This document shows positions 58,045-64,000 of a DNA stretch of 64,000 nt, in pieces (the first letter of the stretch is position 1; each line of letters opens with the position of its first letter). Position numbers and translations under genes: made by a program. The notes under the pieces are model-generated. The model did no database searches and had not been told where the DNA came from. It saw only the letters and a list, made by a program, of their open reading frames with translations. Source of the stretch: Viridibacterium sp035456105 (GTDB lineage: Bacteria > Pseudomonadota > Gammaproteobacteria > Burkholderiales > Rhodocyclaceae); assembly GCA_035456105.1 (NCBI GenBank), contig DATIDV010000048.1, forward strand, positions 258,497 to 322,496, given 5' to 3'.

Positions 58045-59397
58045 GTGAAAATCCTTCAACTTGTGTTGAGTGCCTTCCTGTGCGCGCTCGCGGGCAATGC
58101 CCACGCCGCCAATCGGCCTGCCGGTTTCGTCACCATCTGCAACGAGGGCAAGACCTGCTCCGTGCCCGTTGCGACCAACGTGGCCTTCGGCCGCGCCGAT
58201 CAGTTCTTCTACAAGGTATTGAACGGCAGCTTTGTCTGCAACGAAGCTACATTCGGTGGCCGCGTCGCGGGCGGCGTGAATGAATGCTCGAAATACGGCG
58301 GCAGTTCATCCAGTACCAGCAGCACCTCGTCATCGTCTGCGCCTTCATCCTCTTCGTCATCGTCCCGTTCCTCTTCGAGCGCCTCCTCGATTTCAAGCAG
58401 CGCGCCTCCGAGTTCGTCCTCCAGCAGCACGTCAAGCGTGCCGATGGCTGCCGGCCTGGTCGGCTTCGCCACGCTCAACCGCGATGGGCGAAATGGCACC
58501 ACGGGCGGTGCAGGTGGCCCCACGGTGGTGGTGACGACCTTCGCAGCCTTGCGTGACGCCATTGCCGACAACAATCCGCGCATCGTGCAGATCTCCGGCA
58601 CCATCGCGGCTGAGGGCGGCGTCAAAATGCTCAACGTGGGATCTAACAAGTCAATCCATGGCATTGGATCGACTGCGCAGCTCACGGGCGTTGGTCTCGA
58701 CGTCAGCGGCTGGACGCTTGCCGTGCGCGCAGCGAATGGCGGTACCGAGTGCACGCCGGACAAGGCCGCACTCTTCACGCATGTGCAGAACGTCATCATC
58801 CGCAACATCACCTTCAGCGCGCCGACCGATGATGGCATCCAGGTGTCGTGCTACTCGCACCATGTCTGGCTCGACCACAACAGCTTCACCAAAGGCTATG
58901 ACGGGGCGATCGACATCAAGCGTGGCTCCGACTGGGTGACGGTCTCGTGGAATCACTTCAACCACACCGACAAGACCATGCTGCTCGGTCACGACGACAG
59001 CAACGGACCGCAGGATATCGGCCATCTGCACGTTACGTATCACCACAACTTCCTGGACTACAGCACGCAGCGCAATCCGCGTGTGCGCTTTGGTCAGGCG
59101 CATGTTTACAACAACTACGGCAATCAGATCAGCAGCTACATGATCGGCCTGGGCGTGGGTTGTGACGTGTATGCAGATGGCAACTACTTGCTGTTCGCTG
59201 ATAACGTGACGAATGATTTTGGTGGCGACAAGTTCACCTGGGCCGCCAGCAACATCGTGGTTGCCACCGACCTGGCCGCTGTTTCGCTCAACAACGCATT
59301 CAGTCCTTCGAGCTATTACAGCTACACGCCGGACGCGGCTGCGAACATTCCCACCATCGTCCAGCAGGGTGCCGGGGTCGGCAAGGTCGTGCCCTGA
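58045..59397 (+). CDS. secreted pectate lyase (polysaccharide lyase family 1) with polyserine linker
   Basis: A 450-residue extracellular enzyme cleaving polygalacturonate by beta-elimination. The signal peptide (1-21) ends A-H-A. A small Cys-containing N-terminal module (about 22-85) is joined by a serine-rich linker (about 87-131) to the PL1 beta-helix. The latter shows I-S-G-T-I, V-I-I-R-N-I-T-F, V-W-L-D-H-N-S-F, the calcium-site aspartates and R-N-P-R-V-R-F with the catalytic arginine. Such polyserine architecture is typical of plant-cell-wall degraders like Cellvibrio. The N-terminal module may bind carbohydrate; this is inferred. Confidence 0.95.
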   Translation: MKILQLVLSAFLCALAGNAHAANRPAGFVTICNEGKTCSVPVATNVAFGRADQFFYKVLNGSFVCNEATFGGRVAGGVNECSKYGGSSSSTSSTSSSSAPSSSSSSSRSSSSASSISSSAPPSSSSSSTSSVPMAAGLVGFATLNRDGRNGTTGGAGGPTVVVTTFAALRDAIADNNPRIVQISGTIAAEGGVKMLNVGSNKSIHGIGSTAQLTGVGLDVSGWTLAVRAANGGTECTPDKAALFTHVQNVIIRNITFSAPTDDGIQVSCYSHHVWLDHNSFTKGYDGAIDIKRGSDWVTVSWNHFNHTDKTMLLGHDDSNGPQDIGHLHVTYHHNFLDYSTQRNPRVRFGQAHVYNNYGNQISSYMIGLGVGCDVYADGNYLLFADNVTNDFGGDKFTWAASNIVVATDLAAVSLNNAFSPSSYYSYTPDAAANIPTIVQQGAGVGKVVP

Positions 59398-59426
59398 TTT
59401 TTCCGCCTGAGCCTCACGCTGAAATG

Positions 59427-59456
59427 AAAAGGCGTGCGCGTGCGCCCGCCTTTTAA
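59427..59456 (+). terminator. rho-independent terminator after the pectate lyase gene
   Basis: AAAAGGCG (59427-59434) pairs with CGCCTTTT (59447-59454), with inner GCGC pairs, followed by AA and T residues. It lies 30 bases after the stop codon. Confidence 0.75.
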
Positions 59457-59525
59457 TTGGGACTCATATCTCTGATTTGCAAAGCGCCCTGACGGCGTCT
59501 GAATGTGCGCACGGGTCCATTTCAC

Positions 59526-59684
59526 CGTCATTCCCGCCAGCTTTACGAACCGCGAAGCGGCACAACGCTCCCCTCGCCCGCTTGCGGGAGAGGGGTTGGG
59601 GGAGAGGGCTTTGGCGGGAATCCAGTGTCGTTGACGTACCCCTGCTAAAGCCGCTGGATTCCCGCCTTCGCGGGAATGATGACG
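59526..59684. repeat. palindromic repeat A, interrupted by repeat B
   Basis: The left unit begins CGTCATTCCCGCC and resumes as GGCGGGAATCCAG at about 59612, split by a foreign block; the right unit (CTGGATTCCCGCC...GGAATGATGACG) is at 59654-59684. The inserted block includes repeat B, copy 2. It lies between the convergent pectate lyase and lon genes. Confidence 0.8.
59537..59596 (-). repeat. dispersed repeat B, copy 2, nested in repeat A
   Basis: Reverse-complemented, these 60 bases match 40848-40907 at 47 positions without gaps. The block ends in a further GGGGGAGAGGG stretch to 59609 before repeat A resumes. Confidence 0.8.
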
Positions 59685-59768
59685 CTGGGGCCGGGTTCAG
59701 CAGATCGGTGGCATCCGGAACCATCTCGTTGCGAGTTAACGATGTAGTTCCCTTTTAATAAGCCCGGT

Positions 59769-62189
59769 TCAGGCCGCCTTGGCGTGCGTAAGATCACCAA
59801 TCGCATGGCTAACGGCATCCTCCACGCGATCAAGCAGCACGAAGTTGAGCTTGGCGCGCGCTTCGGCCGGCACGTCGTCGAGGTCTCGTGCATTGCGTCG
59901 TGGCAGCATCACGGTGGTGATGCCCGCACGCAGCGCTGCCAGCGTCTTCTCCTTCAGGCCGCCAATCGGCAGCACCAGGCCACGCAGGCTGATCTCGCCC
60001 GTCATCGCTACCTCCGAGCGGATCGGCTTGCCCGACAGCAGCGACACAAGCGCGAGATACATCGCCACGCCTGCGCTCGGCCCGTCCTTCGGCGTCGCAC
60101 CGGCCGGGATGTGCACGTGGATATCCACGGTATCCAGCGCATCGCCCGTCCAGGTCTTCGCCAGCGTCAGCGCCGCCTGCGCGGACTCCTTCATCACGTC
60201 GCCAAGCTGCCCGGTGAGGATCAGCTTGCCGCTGCCCGGCACCTTGCTCGCTTCGATGAAAAGGATGTCGCCGCCCACCGGTGTCCATGCCAGGCCTGTT
60301 GCCACGCCGGGCATGCTGGTGCGCAAGGCCACCTCGCTCTCGAAGCGTTGTGCGCCGAGAATCTCGGCAATGTCGTCAGCATCCACTGTCACCGATTCCA
60401 CCTGCCCCTCAGCCACACGCATCGCCACGCGACGGAATACCGCGCCAATCTCGCGTTCCAGATTCCGCACGCCGGCCTCGCGGGTGTACTCCGCGACAAT
60501 GGTCGTCAGCGCCGCATCCGTGATGTCCGCCTGCTCGGCCGTGAGTCCATTCGCTTCGAGCTGACGCGCAACGAGGTAGCGGCGCGCGATCTGCACCTTT
60601 TCCTCCAGCGTGTACCCGGCAAGCTGGATGATCTCCATGCGGTCGCGCAGCGGGCCGGGAATCGTGTCGAGCTGATTCGCCGTGCACACGAACATCACGC
60701 GTGACAGGTCGTAGTCCACGCCGAGGTAGTTGTCGCGGAACTTGTTGTTCTGCTCCGGATCGAGCACTTCCAGCAAGCCACTCGACGGGTCGCCGTGGAA
60801 GCCGCCGCCACCGAGCTTGTCGATCTCGTCGAGCATCAACAGGGCATGCGTCGACTCGGCGCGCTTCATCGCCTGGATGATGTTGCCGGGCAGGGCGCCG
60901 ACGTAGGTGCGCCGGTGTCCACGAATCTCCGCCTCGTCATGCACGCCACCCAACGCCACGCGCTGGAAGGCACGTCCCGTCGCTTTCGCGATCGACTGGC
61001 CGAGCGAAGTCTTGCCTACGCCGGGCGGGCCGACGAAGCACAGGATCGGGCTCTTGCCTTGCGGGTTGAGCTTGCGCACGGCGAGGTATTCGAGAATGCG
61101 ACGCTTGACCTTGTCGAGACCAAAATGGTCCTCGTCGAGAATGCGACGTGCTTCAGCCATGTCGATGGCATGCTGTGGTGCCGCCGTCCACGGCAGCTCC
61201 GTCAGCCATTCGAGATAGGTACGTACCATCGAATACTCGGTGCCGCCATCGCTCATGCGCTTCAGGCGCTTGAGTTCTTTTTCGGCGTGCTTGAGCACAT
61301 CCTCGGGCATGCCGGCGGTGGCGATGGCCTTCTCCAGCTCCTCGACTTCCGCCTCGCTGTTGTCGTCCTCGCCAAGCTCCTTCTGGATCTGCCGCAACTG
61401 CTCGCGCAGCACATGCTCGCGCTGACGCTCGTCAAACGTTGCCTGCGTTTTCTCGCGCAACTGCTGCGTGAGCTTGAGCACGCCGACGCGCGAAGCCAGC
61501 AGCGCGATCACCTTGTCGAGGCGCCGCACCAGATCGAAGGTTTCGAGCAGGTCCTGCTTCTCCTCGACCTTCTCGTCGATGAGGTTGGCCACCACGTCGG
61601 CCAGCGCAGCAGGCGCGTCGATGCTGCGAATCACATCCGCCACTTCACTGGAGAGGTTGGGCAACAGCGCGACCGCTTCCAGTGCCTGCTCCTTGAGCTG
61701 CACGAAGCGCGCCTCGACCTCCGCACCCTCTGTTTTCGACTCCTCGATCATCTGCACACGGCCCACCATGAAAGGCCAGCCCTCGATGAATTCACGTACC
61801 TGAAAGCGCGACTCGCCTTGCACCACGAGGTGATGGCCGCCGTCCTTGCCGGTGATGTAGCGCACGATGGGGCCGGACGTGCCGACCCAGTAAAGATCGT
61901 TCGGCCCGACTGTCTCCTGCTCTGCATCGCGCTGGAGCAGAAACCCTACCGGCAGATCAAGTTTCACCGCTTCCTGTGCTGCCATTACCGACGAGGCGCG
62001 GCCCACCGTGATCGGCGACAGCGTGCCGGGGAACAGTACCGCGTTGCGCAGGGGGATCAGGATCATCGTGTCCTCAGGCAGGCGCTTGAGTGCCCCACCT
62101 GAGCCTGCAGCGGCCGCCTGCACGGCAGCGTTCGCCGCATGCGCGGCGTCGAGAAACCACGTTGGTTCTTGGGTTGGCCATTGCTTCAT
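59769..62189 (-). CDS. lon: ATP-dependent Lon protease
   Basis: An 806-residue AAA+ protease degrading misfolded and regulatory proteins. The LON N-domain (about 40-235, with I-P-L-R-N-A-V-L-F-P-G) precedes the AAA module with Walker A G-P-P-G-V-G-K-T and Walker B L-M-L-D-E-I-D-K. The protease domain has the Ser705-Lys748 dyad (P-K-D-G-P-S-A-G and G-G-L-K-E-K). ATG 62189 has AAGGA upstream. The 35-residue N-terminal extension and its isolated position, without clpX next to it, suggest it may be a second Lon of the genome. Confidence 0.96.
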   Translation of the reverse strand: MKQWPTQEPTWFLDAAHAANAAVQAAAAGSGGALKRLPEDTMILIPLRNAVLFPGTLSPITVGRASSVMAAQEAVKLDLPVGFLLQRDAEQETVGPNDLYWVGTSGPIVRYITGKDGGHHLVVQGESRFQVREFIEGWPFMVGRVQMIEESKTEGAEVEARFVQLKEQALEAVALLPNLSSEVADVIRSIDAPAALADVVANLIDEKVEEKQDLLETFDLVRRLDKVIALLASRVGVLKLTQQLREKTQATFDERQREHVLREQLRQIQKELGEDDNSEAEVEELEKAIATAGMPEDVLKHAEKELKRLKRMSDGGTEYSMVRTYLEWLTELPWTAAPQHAIDMAEARRILDEDHFGLDKVKRRILEYLAVRKLNPQGKSPILCFVGPPGVGKTSLGQSIAKATGRAFQRVALGGVHDEAEIRGHRRTYVGALPGNIIQAMKRAESTHALLMLDEIDKLGGGGFHGDPSSGLLEVLDPEQNNKFRDNYLGVDYDLSRVMFVCTANQLDTIPGPLRDRMEIIQLAGYTLEEKVQIARRYLVARQLEANGLTAEQADITDAALTTIVAEYTREAGVRNLEREIGAVFRRVAMRVAEGQVESVTVDADDIAEILGAQRFESEVALRTSMPGVATGLAWTPVGGDILFIEASKVPGSGKLILTGQLGDVMKESAQAALTLAKTWTGDALDTVDIHVHIPAGATPKDGPSAGVAMYLALVSLLSGKPIRSEVAMTGEISLRGLVLPIGGLKEKTLAALRAGITTVMLPRRNARDLDDVPAEARAKLNFVLLDRVEDAVSHAIGDLTHAKAA

Positions 62190-62445
62190 CACGATTCCTT
62201 CATCTTGATTGCTCGACGCGCCACGCGACCTTGTGGGTTGTGTGGCTGTCGGGGATGAAGCTTAGATTGCGATGTGGCCTGAGGGTTTCAAGTGGGGCGT
62301 GTTGGCAGTGGGCAAAGCACGCAGGTCATGCTCACGAAGCAGCCAATCCCGCAGTCGCCCACTACATGGGCTGGTGTTCAATATTTGAAATGAAAGGCGT
62401 CGTTCGGCTTGCCGGGAGAAATCCTCTCGCCGGTTCCTGCACACA

Positions 62446-62931
62446 TCACAGCTCCTTCTGCCAATACGCAACGTCGACCCATTTCCCGAACTTGAATCCT
62501 ACCTGCTCGAAGTGAGCGACCTTTTTCATGCCGAGTTTTTCGTGCAAGCGAATGCTTATCTCATTGGGCAATGCTATTCCGCCTATTGCGATATGAATGC
62601 CGCTCACTTTCAGGGTGTGGAAGAGCGCTTCGTACAGCTGGCGTCCCAAGCCTTGTCCGGTGGCGTCTCTTTGCAGGTAGACCGACGTCTCCACTGCAAA
62701 GCGGTAGGCCGACCGGGTCTTCCACTTGCTTGCGTATGCGTAGCCAAGGACCCTTCCGGAGTCTTCGGCTACGAACCAGGGTAGTGACGAGGCGCGAACT
62801 TCAAGAATGCGTTCGGCGATTTGTTCGGTAGAAACCGGCGTCTCTTCGAATGAGATCGTCGTGTTGGCAACGTAGTAGTTGTAGATGCCGGCAATGGCCT
62901 GCGCATCGGAAATCTCAGCGTCGCGAATCAC
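62446..62931 (-). CDS. GNAT N-acetyltransferase (phosphinothricin acetyltransferase type)
   Basis: A 161-residue acetyltransferase using acetyl-CoA. It begins I-R-D-A-E-I-S-D-A-Q-A-I-A-G-I-Y-N and has T-I-S-F-E-E-T-P-V-S, V-L-G-Y-A-Y-A-S-K-W and the CoA loop D-A-T-G-Q-G-L-G-R-Q-L-Y, the pattern of the Pat/MnaT group that acetylates methionine sulfoximine, phosphinothricin or related amino acids. The start appears to be GTG at 62931. Real substrate unknown. Confidence 0.9.
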   Translation of the reverse strand: MIRDAEISDAQAIAGIYNYYVANTTISFEETPVSTEQIAERILEVRASSLPWFVAEDSGRVLGYAYASKWKTRSAYRFAVETSVYLQRDATGQGLGRQLYEALFHTLKVSGIHIAIGGIALPNEISIRLHEKLGMKKVAHFEQVGFKFGKWVDVAYWQKEL

Positions 62932-62968
62932 AATGCCGTCTCTTCTTCGTTATGCAAGCTCACAAACG

Positions 62969-63064
62969 CAACGCAGCAAGAGGTGAGGCTCAGCGGAAAG
63001 ACGACTGCCTCGCGATAACCGGGCAGGTGTTTTGAAATCATGGAAGTTATCTCTTGCTGCGTTG
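62969..63064. repeat. 14-base perfect inverted repeat upstream of the GNAT gene
   Basis: CAACGCAGCAAGAG (62969-62982) and CTCTTGCTGCGTTG (63051-63064) are perfectly complementary, 68 bases apart. It lies between the secreted hypothetical gene and the GNAT gene on the minus strand and could form a long hairpin in the transcript. Confidence 0.6.
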
Positions 63065-63186
63065 AGTCGGCTATTCGTTAGTGGAATGCGTAAAGCATAT
63101 TTGCGGCGTACAGGTGGCTGCCGCAATGGTGCACATGGTAGAGGCAAACCTTGTGCGTGATGCGGCAATAGCCGAAGGTGTGAAAA

Positions 63187-63759
63187 TCAGGTCGTCGCAG
63201 GCAGTTTTCTCTGCAGGTGATACTGTTTGAAGTAGCGTGGCTCGGAGCGGCCATTGAGCCATTCTTCCCACTCCCCGGAAATATCATCAACCGAGTTGAT
63301 GCGCATCTGGCGGCGATGCATGTGACGGTCGTGTGCGACGTCAAAACTTGTGCCGCCATCGAACTCGAACATCAGGACGTCGCCACGCATTTCATGTGCA
63401 CGCATGCGCGGCTGATTGCCGAGCGAGCAATAGTGCGTCAGCGCCAGATCTCCGCCGTCGCGATGAATGAGCGTCGTCATCTCGGAGCGCTTGCCCGGGA
63501 AGTGCGTTTCGATGACGGCGCTACCATTGCCGGTCACACGATAGCTGACGACCACGGCGCCTTTCTCGCCGAAAGTGCCATCCACATCGATCCATTCTCC
63601 CTGCAGCGCTTTCAGCTTGTCGAACATCTGCATCAGGGTGCTCGGATTAGGAGACGAGGCCAGCGGCGCGTCATGCCCCTCGTGCGCGGGGCAAGCCGTG
63701 CTTGTGAAAAGCAATATGCAGGTCGTGATCAGGGCGATGCTTGTGTGATGCAGTTTCAT
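63187..63759 (-). CDS. secreted hypothetical protein, lipocalin-like beta-rich
   Basis: A 190-residue exported protein. ATG 63759 with AGGAG upstream begins a signal peptide (M-K-L-H-H-T-S then hydrophobic, ending A-C-P-A-H). The mature part has alternating strands (G-E-W-I-D-V-D-G-T-F, V-V-V-S-Y-R-V-T-G-N-G-S-A-V-I-E-T, M-R-A-H-E-M-R-G-D-V-L-M-F) like small lipocalin/DUF1579-like domains. Family assignment is tentative; function unknown. A Cys in the signal region is not a standard lipobox. Confidence 0.75.
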   Translation of the reverse strand: MKLHHTSIALITTCILLFTSTACPAHEGHDAPLASSPNPSTLMQMFDKLKALQGEWIDVDGTFGEKGAVVVSYRVTGNGSAVIETHFPGKRSEMTTLIHRDGGDLALTHYCSLGNQPRMRAHEMRGDVLMFEFDGGTSFDVAHDRHMHRRQMRINSVDDISGEWEEWLNGRSEPRYFKQYHLQRKLPATT

Positions 63760-63855
63760 GATGTCTCCTTGTGTTTGGTAACAGCGTGGCTTCAAACCTG
63801 GCCTGTGCTCCGTGAAATAATTTCGACAATCAGATTGGATATTTCGGTCTGACCA

Positions 63856-64000
63856 TCAAGCAGCCTTTCCACTGGCCGCTTCGCCGGTATAGCGATGACG
63901 ATTGACGATGCGCTTGTCGCGCGGATGCGTGCCCGGCACGGCCGAGATGAGGGCCTTGGTGTAGGGATGCTCCGGTGCGCCACAGATCTTGTCCGCCGGC
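63856..64000 (-). CDS. C-terminus of a peptide ABC transporter ATP-binding protein (DppD/DppF type), partial
   Basis: A minus-strand frame open to the right edge encodes 47 residues ending with TGA at 63858. It contains A-P-E-H-P-Y-T-K-A-L-I-S-A-V-P, the oligopeptide/dipeptide ABC ATPase C-terminal signature (H-P-Y-T-R-x-L). The ATPase core lies outside the window. The rest of the transporter operon is expected to the right. Confidence 0.85.
   Translation of the reverse strand, partial: PADKICGAPEHPYTKALISAVPGTHPRDKRIVNRHRYTGEAASGKAA

Noticed and set aside
58209..58838. 209-codon minus-strand frame within the pectate lyase gene
   Set aside because: It arises from the reverse strand of the polyserine linker (Glu/Asp-rich run) and has no independent support.
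62950..63080. Integron attC site upstream of the GNAT gene
   Set aside because: The inverted repeat and the neighbouring acetyltransferase suggested it, but the ends do not show facing RYYYAAC and GTRRRRY-type core sites and no integrase or second cassette is present.

Overview
The window is GC-rich, densely coded chromosomal DNA from a Gram-negative bacterium, most likely a betaproteobacterium (Rhodocyclales or Burkholderiales-like). That placement is inferred from gene order and protein style: amgK beside lptD-surA-pdxA-rsmA, pilT/pilU divergent from yggS-proC-yggT, and an initiator tRNA with the bacterial C1-A72 mismatch. There is no sign of a prophage, plasmid backbone or CRISPR array. 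Most of the sequence is ordinary core and accessory metabolism.

Layout. 1-1.2 kb: sparse, one small winged-helix-like gene behind a good sigma-54-type site. 1.2-6.1 kb: a TetR regulator divergent from a three-gene drug-efflux operon (EmrA-like, EmrB-like, NodT-type outer-membrane factor), with a shared promoter/operator. 6.5-7.7 kb: amtB. 7.9-15.7 kb: amgK divergent from an envelope-biogenesis operon (lptD, surA, pdxA, a patatin lipoprotein, rsmA). 15.8-18.9 kb: galE, a mannose-1-phosphate guanylyltransferase and a DUF2237 gene. 18.9-23.8 kb: an HDOD protein, a 2Fe-2S flavin reductase, an SDR protein, hemJ and an RlmL-like methyltransferase. 23.9-28.8 kb: pilU, pilT, then yggS-proC-yggT-yggU. 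28.8-32.8 kb: a diguanylate cyclase and a NarL-type two-component pair. 32.9-33.2 kb: tRNA-Thr and tRNA-fMet. 33.2-37.0 kb: a GH31 glycosidase and a hexuronate-type MFS carrier.

37.5-47.1 kb is the most interesting part. It holds a GTP-cyclohydrolase-II-like protein (URC1 type), a DUF1688 protein (URC4 type), uracil phosphoribosyltransferase, a RutR-like TetR regulator and a complete BMP-family nucleoside/nucleobase ABC transporter. This is the gene set expected for the URC route of uracil breakdown known from yeast, with its own importer. In front of the first gene lie a sigma-54-type -24/-12 element and a RutR-like palindrome, the same regulatory logic as the E. coli rut operon although the enzymes are unrelated. 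Palindromic repeats have invaded nearly every junction of the operon; one carries a GIY-YIG nuclease gene between two copies and another supplies codons at the start of the regulator gene.

47.2-56.1 kb: small accessory units (membrane protein, leuE, MATE pump, esterase, AraC regulator, an ECF41 sigma factor with an AhpD-like partner and its own ECF41-type promoter, a LysR/MFS pair). 56.1-57.2 kb: two related 38-39 residue hydrophobic peptides not assigned to any family I know. 57.3-64 kb: a bacterioferritin-like protein, a secreted pectate lyase with a polyserine linker, a Lon protease, a GNAT acetyltransferase, a secreted hypothetical protein, and the C-terminus of a peptide ABC transporter ATPase at the right edge. 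Pectate lyase, GH31 and the hexuronate-type carrier suggest growth on plant polysaccharide.
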